A DNA stretch of 64,000 bases from the NCBI GenBank assembly GCA_018292915.2, contig JACVVK020000151.1:676001-740000 (forward strand), in the 5' to 3' direction. Positions 24,676 through 37,455 of the stretch are shown in pieces; positions within the stretch are counted from its first letter, which is position 1; each line of letters opens with the position of its first letter. Below the pieces are notes generated by a model that worked only from the letters and a program-made list of their open reading frames with translations, had not been told where the DNA came from and made no database searches. A program made the position numbers and the translations under genes. This DNA is from Batillaria attramentaria. Its lineage: Eukaryota; Mollusca; Gastropoda; Batillariidae.

Positions 24676-26874
24676 TGATGCAGCGCAGTAAACATTCCAA
24701 GAAAAATTTCATTCCCTACCTAGTGACACCGACAGTCCTGATCCTGTAAAATCCAGAGTAACAGTTTTATGTAATGTAAATATCGTTGTCTCGGATAAGT
24801 CTGAGATATTCTGACAACACTTATCGCTGGAATGACTGAAAAGACAGCTCCCCAATATGCCAACATGGGTGGGGTACGTCTTTCACTTTTTTCTTTTTTT
24901 TTATAGTGGGAGGGGCTCATGGTGGGGAAACAAGGAATGTCACACATCAGCTAGCAATCCGGTCTGAGATATTCATCCTCTCTGGGTTTAAAACGTCTCT
25001 CAGTATACAAAGACTAAGAGACACGCGACTAGCGATACGGGGTGAATCCCCGGTGTCGGAAGACGCACTTATTCCTTAGACTCGGTACACCACCAAGTTT
25101 TGCCAGTCGTATGGTCTGTGAATTAAATGATAGGACTTCAACCAGGTTATAAACTAAATGTTTTCTTAAAAAAAGGGAGGTACTTACCGGTAAAAACTGT
25201 GTAGTTTCTGTATCAAAACATTGTAGTATGCTTATGGATCACCGATTTGTTGTGGCAAAGCTATCAAACTATCAATCGTTCCACGAAACAGGAAACTGTA
25301 TGACGTCATAAGACATGCGCATCTGTGGCCGACCGAACTGTGCCGAATACGACAGTGTCGTCGCGTTTTCACGTTCATAAACGCCAAATTCAGCCTGATG
25401 GACAAACGGACAGTTTAGAATTGACGTTGTGTCGCGTTAAAATCCGGAGGTGTGAAAACTCTACGCTAGGAGTCACTATAATAGCCGGCGATGGCCTTGC
25501 TAAAGATCGTCTGCTACACGCACGAAGGGAAGTTCCTGCCGGTCTCCGCCGCAAAAATTGGTTACCTCGGGTTCTCACGCCATTGTCAAAAGTCGCTGCG
25601 GCTGTGGCAAACTGCGCGAACGCTCATAAATCAATGCACATACATGATAGGGTTACGGTTACAATATAATACATACAACATAATCTAATTATTGCATTGT
25701 TGACAGCAAAATGGTCATTTACGTACAGTTCTTGCAACAAGGTATATAGATCGAGTACCACCGTGTCTTTCTGGTGCTTTATGACAAGCACTGTGGGCTA
25801 ACCCCCCCCCCCCCCCCAAAAAAAAAAAAAAAGAAAAAAAAAGCAAACAAACAAAAAACCCCAACCAAACAACAACAAAAAAAACCCAAACAAACAGATA
25901 AACAAAACAAAACAACTCAAAAACAAAACACCACACACACGAACACCCCCCTCCCCCCCCCCCCCCCCAAAAAAAAAGAAAGATAAAGACAGCAAAGCCA
26001 CTCTGCCATAAACTTCTCAGTACACATACTATACTGAACAATCTAAGTAACACCACTCTTCTCTCATTACTCATTCACACAAGCAGAGACTGTGCAAAAC
26101 ATGGTGTTTTATTTCACTTCCTTATTCCTTTTTTTGTGGTGGGTGGGGGGTAAGTTCCATTTTGTTTTCTGGTGAAACTAAGTCTTAACATGTATGTGTA
26201 ACATCATGTACAGGGGGGGGGGGGGGGGGGGGATCTCAAGACAGTGATGTTTACGGTCGCAGTGACAGATTAATGGTAGCATCAGAAGGCAACCCCTCAT
26301 ATAGGGGAGAGCGAAACACACACACACACAATCACACACACACACATGTGCGTGCGCGCACACGCAAGATATGAAACATGAGATTCTTTGACAAACAGAT
26401 GTTCACGGTCGCAGTGACAGATTAATGGTAGCATCAGAAGGCAACCCCTCATAGGGGAGAGCGAAACACACACACACAATCACACACACACACATGTGCG
26501 CGCGCGCACACGCAAGATATGAAACATGAGATTCTTTGACAAATATGTTCCAGCCATTCTGTCTCAATGGATTCTGAAATAACTATGATAACATTTTAAA
26601 ACAGTATACGGACAATTCCCCCCCCCCCTCCCCCCCAGTCCAACAAGTACAAACAAATCTAACTCCTGCACGTCAAAAGTCCCCTGTAAAAGAAGTGAGT
26701 GTACATGTAGCATACTTGCATAATGTCAGTGTACAATATAGATGTGTACATCACTGCCACATAATGTCAGTGTACAATATAGATGTGTACATCACTGCCA
26801 CATAAGCCTGCAGCAGTAAACAGTACTCCAACTGTGAATATTGCACAATACAAATAACCTGAACAAATTCACTT
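24676..26874. other. Intergenic between STX5 and RADX, left part
   Basis: Probably contains the STX5 promoter and a 5' untranslated exon. The DNA at 25265-25640 is relatively GC- and CpG-rich, as a promoter would be. It also holds long C/A homopolymers (25802-25990) and G/C runs (26213-26232, 26619-26637). No coding exon recognised. Confidence 0.45.
26240..26545. repeat. ~150-bp tandem duplication
   Basis: TCGCAGTGACAGATTAATGG to GAAACATGAGATTCTTTGAC occurs twice, each copy with its own (CA)n. Confidence 0.85.
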
Positions 26875-28110
26875 CAGAGCATAAAATTATCCATGATCCA
26901 AAAGGAGAAAAAATACTTGGCATTCAGTGACTGAGTGGCAAAACCATTAGTACGTGTCTGCAAAGCCATGAGCACGTGTCTACAAAGCCATGAGCACGCG
27001 TCTGCAAAGCCATGAGCATGTGTCTACAAAGCCATGAGCACGTGTCTGCAAAGCCATGAGCATGTGTCTACAAAGCCATGAGCATGTGTCTACAAAGCCA
27101 TGAGCATGTGTCTACAAAGCCATGAGCATGTGTCTGCAAAGCCATGAGCACGCGTCTGCAAAGCCATGAGCACGTGTCTGCAAAGCCATGAGCATGTGTC
27201 TACAAAGCCATGAGCATGTGTCTGCAAAGCCATGAGCACGCGTCTGAGCATGTGTCTACAAAGCCATGAGCACGCGTCTGCAAAGCCATGAGCACATGTC
27301 TGCAAAGCCATGAGCATGTGTCTACAAAGCCATGAGCATGTGTCTGCAAAGCCATGAGCACGCGTCTGAGCACGTGTCTACAAAGCCATGAGCATGTGTC
27401 TGCAAAGCCATGAGCACGCGTCTGCAAAGCCATGAGCATGTGTCTACAAAGCCATGAGCATGTGTCTGCAAAGCCATGAGCACGCGTCTGCAAAGCCATG
27501 AGCACGTGTCTGCAAAGCCATGAGCACGTGTCTGCCAAGCCATGAGCATGTGTCTGCAAAGCCATGAGCACGTGTCTGCCAAGCCATGAGCACGTGTCTG
27601 CAAAGCCACGAGCACGTGTCTGCCAAGCCATGAGCATGTGCCTGCAAGGCCATGAGCACGTGTCTACAAAGCCATGAGCACGTGTCTACAAAGCCATGAG
27701 CACGTGTCTGCAAAGCCATGAGCACGTGTCTGCAAATTAAGCCATGAACACGTGTCTGCAAAGCCATAAGCACGTGTCTGCAAATTAAGCCATGAGCATG
27801 TGTCTGCCAAGCCATGAGCACGTGTCTGCTAAGCATTTGCATTATGCTATGGGTGTCTGGAGGCATGAGGCAAGGACTTAGAAACAGAAAGAAAAACAGA
27901 CTAAAATCTGTGCAATTTGGTGCTTTTCGGTGAGAATTTAAATGCTTCAGAGGAGGAAGCCCTTTCTTTTGAAAGCAAAGTTTTAGAATTACACTAAGAT
28001 CTATGCAATATGATGTGTTTTGCACTGTTTTTTCAGTGCTTCAGAGGGGAGGAAAAGTTTTAGCCAGAGACGGAAATCCACAAAAGGGTGGAAGACGATC
28101 TTAAGTCCTG
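26875..28110. mobile_element. CAGGG-type TIR element, copy 2 (internally expanded)
   Basis: Starts CAGAGCATAAAAT and ends TTAAGTCCTG. Same internal blocks as the other three copies (CCATGATCCAAAAGGAGAAA, AGACTAAAATCTGTGCAATT). A 21-bp part is amplified about 40-fold. Between RADX and STX5. Confidence 0.65.
26960..27835. repeat. 21-bp minisatellite rich in CACGTG
   Basis: About 40 copies of AAAGCCATGAGCACGTGTCT plus GC, with CACGTG, CATGTG and CACGCG variants. Open minus-strand frames (repeating HVLMALQTRA) are artefacts of the 21-bp period. Confidence 0.96.
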
Positions 28111-28406
28111 CATTTGCACAGATTCCTAACAACTGATCCCCTTCTCATCTTTAGCTGTGCCACCCTAGCCACTCTGTACACAACTTGTCCACCACAATGA
28201 AGGAAAAAGCAAGTGTGGCCAGCTTGGCAAACTGTGTGAGATGAAAAGTGTTCAGCTGGACCTTTCCACATCTCTAGGATAGTTATCCCTGCCTCACTAT
28301 GACCCAGTAACCATGGCACTATCTCCACTCTGCCTCCCTATGAGCTAGTAACCATGGCACTATCTCCACTCGCACTTGCATCAAACATCTATCAACCACT
28401 CAACAA

Positions 28407-31122
28407 TCATCTGACTGGGAAGGCTCTGTTAACACTCATCAGCACGGTGCATCCATCAACACAGTACACATCCAACACCACTAGGTAGCGCTCCGAAGAT
28501 GAGTGACCCTTCGCCTTAGCGGATGCCAGGAGTCTCTGCACGGTGTCCTCCCCTAACTGGATGCTTGTCTCCCCTGGTCCAGCATCATGAACACCAGACA
28601 ACAAGGACTGGAGAGTTAGATCTGTGCGACGCGAAGAAAGGTTGACAATCTTGACAGTGTTGAGAACAGTGTCAGCATTCAGACCCCGCCACTGAAGACA
28701 GAAGTACTCTTGACCGGCAAATACTCCGTCAACATCTAGGGGAGGAAAAGTAATACTGAACAGTGAAAGAGAGCACCAAAGAGAATATAACACACTAGGC
28801 TTAAAATGGTTGATGATCCAAAAAGAGAAAAAAGGAAAAGTTTGTAGCATTTAGTGCAGGAGTGGCAAAGCCACAAGGGCGTGTCTGCTTTGCGATATAT
28901 ACTATTACAAAGGAGACCCAGGGCATTGTGGTGCGTCTGCTTTGCGATATACAAAGGAGATCCAGGGATATGCCCTCCACCCCCCCCCCCCCCCCCCCCC
29001 CCCCCCTTATAAATTTTATTAGTAATTAAACTAAAATCTTTGCAAGTTGGTGCATTTTGGGCGTGATTTTACATGCTTCAGAGGACGATAAATTCTGTTT
29101 GGAGGGAAATAAATTGTTCAACGATGGAAGAAATCCTCCAAACGCAGGAAGATTTGAAACCCTGAACACAGTACTGTAAGAAGGAAATAAGAATTACAGA
29201 GAGAAATCATGCAGTCTATCACTGTGACATTACTGATTTAACCCAGAGCAAAGATCAGTTGGTTTTTATTGTTGTTGCTTGGTCGTTTTGTTGAACTTTG
29301 TCTTTTAGTAAGATAAAAGATTGAGGTAAGGCTTATAATGAATACTGTTTCCTTCCCCCCTCCTAGTTTCAGCCAGCCAATGTTTGAAGTACAGTAATAA
29401 TCATTTACCTGGCCCCTGAGTGCTGCTGCTGGGCGTGGGACGGGTGTGTCTTGTCTCTGGCACCTGCTGATGGACACCTACATAACCCAAGTGCTCACAG
29501 GTGTCCAGCTCAGAGGGTTCCCCACTCTCCAAAGTAACAGAATTCACCTGCACATAGAAAACGAAAAACAACAGAAGTAACAAAAAAAAAAAGGAAAATA
29601 CAAAAATGAAAAATAAAAATAAAACGAACACACACACACACAATCTAAAATTAGACACAAAGGTGTGCACTAAAACAAGAGTGATGTACCATGCTACCCA
29701 CCTGCATACTGGCTCCCTTCCGTGTATGCCGTGGCCTGCAAATACAGGTAACAGAAAAAAAAAGATGCAGACAAGATAAAGGCATAGATATATAAAACAA
29801 TTTATATACATGGAAAGCTGTGATGATTTGTAATATGCTTGGACTGTGATTGTGTGAGATGGCTTTGCTGTGATTTTGTACATGCCAAACTCATTCCATG
29901 GTTTTATTGACGAAGAATTTTAATTTTTCATTCTTATTTAGGTTGAGCTGTGCGTTTAAAGATGATTTTCTATTTTACACGTGTTATTTAAGGGACAGTA
30001 TTTTTTAATTGAATTTGAATTGAATATGAAACCACTACTGCATGGGCATCTATATAGAGAGGAAGCCCACATATGCTAACAATTTTACAATGGATTACCA
30101 AGACTTACATTACTGCCAAACTAGAGAGGCAAAAGCCTCCATGGCTCCCTTGTGACAAGGGTCAAGGTCATTCAAAAGTGTATGTTTGTAAAGCTCTTAT
30201 CACTATCATCACAGCAAGTAAAGTGTCTCTGGCGTTCCAAGTTCCTGGCAATATTACAATTTTCCCCCAAACAGTTTGCATGGCCTTGACCTTGGGTCAA
30301 GGTCATTAAAATGAGATCACATCATGTCTATTATTATGCCAAGTTTGACGCCTCTAGTATTTGTAGTTCCTCCGAAAACGGTAATGTTAAAATTCACAAC
30401 AGACAGCGTTTATGACCTTGACCTTCAGTCAAGGTCATTCAAAAAGGTAGGTCTCATTGCAGTCTATCATCATGCCCTGTTTGGTGCCTCAACTGTTTGT
30501 TGTTTCAGAGAAAATGCCAAGGTTAAAGCTTCCCCAAAACAGCTTGCATGGCCTTGACCTTGACTAAAAGTCACTGAACACAGGTATGTAAGTGAAGGTG
30601 TTGCCAATGTCTATCATCATGCAAAGTTTGATACTTCTGGTTCTTCTAGATTCCGAATAAATGCAAATGTAAAAATTTCCAGACTGCTTTAATGACCTTG
30701 ACCTTGGGTCAAGGTCATTTAAAATGGTATGTGCGCATAGGTCTTATCACTGTCTATCAGCACGCCAAGTTTGGCGCCTCTGCTGTTTGTTATTTCTGAG
30801 AAAATGCCAATGTTAAGGTTTCACAAAAATAGCTTGTATGGCCTTGACCTTGACACAAGGCCATTGAATACATGTATATCTGTAAAGTTCTGATCAATAT
30901 CTATCACCATGCAAAGTTTCAAACCTCTGGTCTTTGTAGATTCCGTGAAAATGCCAATGTAAAATTTTCAAACAGACAGCGTTAGTGACCTTGACCTTGA
31001 GTCAAGGTCATTCAAAATGATATGTTTTGAAAGGTCTTATGGTTGTCTATCAGCATGCCAAGTTTGGTGTCTCTGCTGTTTGTAGTTTCTGAGAAAACGA
31101 CAACGTTAAAGTTTTCTGGACA

Positions 31123-31180
<58 letters not shown>

Positions 31181-34100
31181 GACAGACAGACGACGGAGGG
31201 CTATTACATAGACTCCCATTGTTACACAAGGGAGCCAAAAATGTGTACAAATTCAGATGTCTTTATTGACCCACACAGAAACTTTGGAGTGGTGAATGGA
31301 ACAGTGTAAAACAGAATGCATCATAAAATATATATTATAAAATCATGACACACATCAAAGACAGAAAGAAATATCTGACGTAACGTGCTCACCGTGATGC
31401 TGTTGTTGTTCTCCTGTGGAAACTGACTGCAGCCAAGCGAGCTTGAACAACAATGCAAGTTGCTTCCCTGTAACTTAGATTCTCCACAAGGGGTTTCCAT
31501 CCATCGCTCGGTACGATCTGCAACATTGGTTACAGTAACCAACAGAGTTGGTGTGATGTTTTACTAGACACTGTGAGGCAGGTACAATAAAATGGGAATA
31601 TTGTTGTCACCGTCAGTGTTGAATTTTGGCATTATTTAATTTATTAACTCTTTGACAACGCGAGCTTGGCCAGTGACCTACTTCCCTGCTGACGCGCATG
31701 CAGCTGCTGGCCGTTTAGGATGACGCGAATCGGTTCGCGGCCCAGTGCCTACGGCTGTTGAGAGTGACGCGAGCTGGTTCGCGTCCCGATGCGTAAAGGT
31801 TAAAGAAGTAGAAATGTGTGTTATGCCGTTTTAAAATAAAGGTAAATACACTAGAATAAATTTAAGGAATGGTTTGCATTCAAACCACCACCAACACCAC
31901 ATACTCCTATCACACAGTGCAAGCTAAATGCAAAGTGGTAGAATTTAATTTTTAAAAAAAAAAAAAAAAAAATTACACCTGCACAAAGGCCTTTGTGGCG
32001 CCTGTACAGTGTATTACCAATGAACACACAATCTCATATAGCGGTTTTCTCTCTTCGTACAGTAATCTGTGCAAGTATTGCAGTCTTAACCCCAGCAAGT
32101 CAGAGTTTGCATTAACAGTAGTTTGGAAGATACAGTCTTATTTCCTTTCATACCTCCACGTTTTCATGCAGGTCGCTGAACGCCTCGAGTGAGGTAGGCT
32201 GCGGAGGATACGAAAAAAACATCCCAAGCAGCCTCCCACCTCCACTGGAGTGGCATGTAGCTGTGTCTGCCCTGTTGAGCACAGCGTGGAGAGTTGTGTC
32301 GTCAGCAAATGGAAAGTCTGTGTCCTCTCCTGCCTGATGAACGTATATCTGAGAACAGAGAAAGTTTACACTGGAAACGAATGTCACAACTTTCACACAA
32401 TGAGTCTTATACACCAACATCTGACAAGGTCTACCACCAACTATCAAACAAACAACAAGAAAAAACGAATTGCAACGAAACAGTCTTTAAAAATACATCA
32501 ATAAATAAATTATGGACACAACCACAAACAACAAAAAAACATCCCCAAAACTCTGAATGAAATGATGAAAAATGTGACCACCTCACAAACACACAAAGAT
32601 AAATCATAACACTGTGGTAGTCAGTAATGTGGTGAGAAACAAGTTTAACAATGACATGAAGAACCAGCCTTGTACCTGCGTATCTCTGGTGGAGCTAACA
32701 TGAACATGAAGAACCAGCCTTGTACCTGCGTATCTCTGGTGGAGCTAACATGAACATGAAGAACCAGCCTTGTACCTGCGTATCTCTGGGGGAGCTAACA
32801 TGAACATGAAGAACCAGCCTTGTACCTGCGTATCTCTGGTGGAGCTAACATGAACATGAAGAACCAGCCTTGTACCTGCGTATCTCTGGTGGAGCTAACA
32901 TGAACATGAAGAACCAGCCTTGTACCTGCGTATCTCTGGTGGAGTTAACATGAACATGATCGAAGAACCAGCCTTGTACCTGCGTATCTCTGGTGGAGCT
33001 GAACATGATCGAAGAACCAGCCTTGTACCTGCGTATCTCTGGCGGAGCTAACATGAACATGAAGAACTGGCCTTGTACCTGCGTATCTCTGGTGGAGCTA
33101 ACATGACCATGAAGAACCGGCCTTGTACCTGCGTATCTCTGGTGGAGCTAACATGACCATGAAGAACCGGCCTTGTACCTGCGTATCTCTGGTGGAGCTG
33201 AACATGATCGAAGAACCAGCCTTGTACCTGCGTATCTCTGGTGGAGCTAACATGAACATGAAGAACCAGCCTTGTACCTGCGTATCTCTGGTGGAGCTAA
33301 CATGAACATGAAGAACCAGCCTTGTACCTGCGTATCTCTGGTGGAGCTAACATGAACATGAAGAACCAGCCTTGTACCTGCGTATCTCTGGTGGAGCTAA
33401 CATGAACATGAAGAACCAGCCTTGTACCTGCGTATCTCTGGTGGAGCTAACATGAACATGAAGAACCAGCCTTGTACCTGCGTATCTCTGGTGGAGCTAA
33501 CATGAACATGAAGAACCAGCCTTGTACCTGCGTATCTCTGGTGGAGCTAACATGAACATGAAGAACCAGCCTTGTACCTGCGTATCTCTGGTGGAGCTAA
33601 CATGAACATGAAGAACCAGCCTTGTACCTGCGTATCTCTGGTGGAGCTAACATGAACATGAAGAACCAGCCTTGTACCTGCGTATCTCTGGTGGAGCTAA
33701 CATGAACATCAAGAACCGGCCTTGTACCTGCATATCTCTGGTGGAGCTAACATGAACATGCAGAACCAGCCTTGTACCTGCGTATCTCTGGTGGAGCTAA
33801 CATGAACATGCAGGCGTTGACGTGACAACTGTAGTTGACTCAAACCACGCACCACCCTCACGTGACGACACACCAACACCTGACCAGCCACCATCTTGTC
33901 CTCAAACTCCACCTGCTGCAGAAGGAAACTAAACATAATATGATGAGTCATCCACAAAATTACACCTGCAAGTAGTGTGTCATGCCCCTATGACCCCCCC
34001 CCCCCCCCCCCCCCCATCCTCAAACTCCACCTGCTGCAGGAGGAAACCAAACATATTAATTTAGTATGATGAGCCATCCACCAAATTACACCTGGAAGTA

Positions 34101-37100
34101 GTATGTCACGCCCGTATGACCCACCCCCACCCCACACACACCCAACCAACACACCTGGAATTATATTCACAATGTTATGTGACATTTCCCACAATACTCT
34201 GTTCTTTACGTCTTCCAGCTAGTGTTATCACAGTGATATTTGTCAAAGGCTTTAGTATGTTTGTCACAGAGGGCGTAGTGATGTTAATTACCTGAGTCCC
34301 TCTGTACAGCTGTACAACAATGGGCCATTGGCTGCTGTGATCCTGAATATGAACCCATCGCTTGATCCAGAAGCCGCCACTATCACTACCCTGTTTTACT
34401 GAACACACACACACCAGGAAAAAACATTTAAATACAGGGATTAAAATAGTCCATGATCCAACAGGAGGAAAAGTGTGTAGTACTTAGTGATATAGTGACA
34501 GAGTGACAAAGCCAGGAATGTGTGTCTGCAAGATGCTAGGGGGGGTCCAGACGCATGTTCCCAGCCCTGGATTTAAAAAAAGAAGAAAAAAAGACTAAAA
34601 TCTGTGCAGTCTGGTGCGTGTTGGCATGATATTAGTGGATCAGAGGAGGAAACATTTTTTGGGAGGAAATTCTAAGAATCATGACTAAAAAGTGTGCAGT
34701 TTGGTGCGTGTTGGCATGATTTGAAGTGCATTACAGGAGGCAGCACACTTTTTGGGAGGGAGGAAAACTTTTTTTAGCCAAAGGTGGAAATCAAGGAAAA
34801 GGTCAATGATTTTAAGCCCTGATATAACATACAATTAACATTATCTGAACATCCATAAATACTATGATGCCATTTTTTTTGCTGCTGTTTCAGTAGCAAG
34901 ACGGTTTACAAGTTTCCCCAAGTACACAAATGAAACATATGAAGCCTCCATGTACATTAGTGTCCTGGCCTTCAGCAAGGCTTTGTTTACCTTTCATCTT
35001 TTCTCTTTGTATGGCGCCAACAAAAGTGATCACTCCTGCCACATCACACACAAAATCATCTGGCAGAAAGCTGGACGCAGAAAAAAGACAGACCAAGCTC
35101 ATAAGAGAAAGAATGATTAAAAATCTACCAAACATTAAATGCGTATTTCCCAATGCAAGGGCTGCTTTTTATGAATGTAATCGTAAACTAAAAGTGTGAA
35201 TATCACTATTCAGCTCGGGACAGTAAATGAAAGAACTGTACAATTAGGACTGAAATCTGTGGTATACATGGAACTGTAAGATCAAGTTTTTTGGTCAAAA
35301 ACATACTGACTCGTACAGTCTTACACTTAGTAATAGGATGCTGCTTACCTCAGCTGTCTCCTTGTCACAAAATTTGTGGCTGGCAAGGGAAGATCAACAT
35401 CAGGAAGGTCCTCCAGAACAGACGGACTGAGAAGAGTAACTTCCCCCTGTGGATGATGTGCGTTGATGTTGATGTCGATGTCGTACCATGCCAGGCCTAC
35501 TGGATGCCACACTTGGTGCTCAGGCATCTGGAACCTTGGTTTGACTGTGAAGTTCCTCACCAACAGTATGGTGCCCTCTTGCACACTGCGATCGTTCAAA
35601 GTCGACCAGTGAACACGAGTGGCATGCATGAGCTGTGCGGTCGTGTGCTGATTTAACTCTTCCACGGTCATTTAGTGATACAAAAACTGGTGCATAACAT
35701 TCAACATCAATGTAAAATTCTTTCTACAAATCATACCATACGACCTTTCTTAAATGTCCAAATAGCGCTTCATTGTTTACCAAACTTTACGAAGTTTCAG
35801 ATCTCACACTTACTGTTGGAGGTAGCGACATGCCATGATGTTCCACAGGACAGCCACACAACATCCGGTCACATCTCCCACTACAAGAGGCAGCTGTATA
35901 TAGACAACAACTGAGGTTACCTCTATGAAATCAAAAGTGCACAGATCTTACAAAGATTTACTAAAGACAGCTCTACTTTTAATTTGAATAAGCGGGACAA
36001 AATTTTAAGTGTGTTTGCTGTACAGGTGTTACAGAATGAGTGTAGGCTACTTTAGCTAGTGCAGCGAGTATTTTCATGTGCCGCACATGCAATACTCACC
36101 TGAAACGGCCACTTGTCAGACTTCTCTGGACGTGCATAATGAACAAGTCGAGGCCTTCGCATCACTCTCAAAAGGAGGCGGGGCTTGCACTGTTTGACAG
36201 ATCGCCAGTTTTTAGCCACCTCACGCAGGCTGTACAGATCAGAGGCTGTCACCTCTTCCAGACTGGTTTTAACCAGAACTGCAAATTTGGAACGGAAAGG
36301 ATGAGGCTTGTCAGAAAAATAATACACTGGCTATGTAAGAAACAATTCAACATTTAATTTACATGTTTGGGAGGGTCAGTGGGGTGGGTGTTTGATGTCA
36401 TTTTCCATCACAAATGGGCGAGATCAATGCTGAGGCAACCAGAAAAAGGCCAGCACAAGTATTTGGCCCCAGCCGGGATTTGACCATGTCTGGGATGGAA
36501 CTGCTTGCTCATGGACTGTCTGGTGTGTGGGATTTTGAATCCCAGGGTACTGAATAACAATAAAAGACAGGTCAGCACGATGGAGAGTACAGTTTGAGCA
36601 GTTCTGAACGACAGAGTCTGGAGACTGAGGGATGTGAAGCAGCTGAAAATGCCTATAGGCTAGCTATAATATTATGTATATATAACTGATTAATTACCCT
36701 TGACTGTGTCTGCAGTTTTCGCCACATCCGCGCTAGACCACAAATCCACATAGTACGCACGAGATGAAGCAAGCGGTTGTGGGTATTCCTCATGACTGCT
36801 GTCACTGTTACGCCAGGGCAAGTTACACAAAACTGAAAACAGTACACTGCAGTTACTGGGACAAACAATGCATTTTGTACAAATTCTTTTATACATTCAC
36901 TTTGTTCTGATGTTAGTTATTGTTACTCTTGTGACATTGTGAAGAGATCCATCCGTAAGTCTGACAACAGTGCAACTGATTTCAACGTAGACAGCACATG
37001 TCAAACCAAGATGACCACCGGTATCTTCATCACAGATGTCACATACAAAACCACACAGTGTGTCTCCGACACACTGTTGTCTCCACAAATGAAATGCTTT

Positions 37101-37389
37101 ATATATATGTATATATATAATTATGTGATCATCTGAATGCATCGAGCTGTAACTGTAACTAGTGTAAGGGAAATCAACTCTCTAATGTTAGTTGAACTGA
37201 AATCTTGAATCTCATGATGTTTGCACCAGGTGGGTTGCTTTGACCATCACATGCATTTTGTACCAACTCTAGAGTTCCACTGCCAAACAGCCTCACATGT
37301 ACTGATGTAGCCGCTGACTGCCAGACACTGCTGCAACTGCTACACTGAAGTCATTTTAGTTTAGTGTGTGTGAACAACGCATCCAATGA

Positions 37390-37455
<66 letters not shown>

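Noticed and set aside
25325..25669. 114-codon plus-strand frame upstream of STX5
   Set aside because: No recognisable domain, low-complexity neighbours and overlapping frames on the other strand; more likely promoter DNA.
27200..28025. Repetitive minus-strand frames (HVLMALQTRA-type)
   Set aside because: Artefact of the 21-bp array; no start context or conserved domain.
35291..35656. 121-codon plus-strand frame
   Set aside because: Antisense shadow of RADX exon 7.
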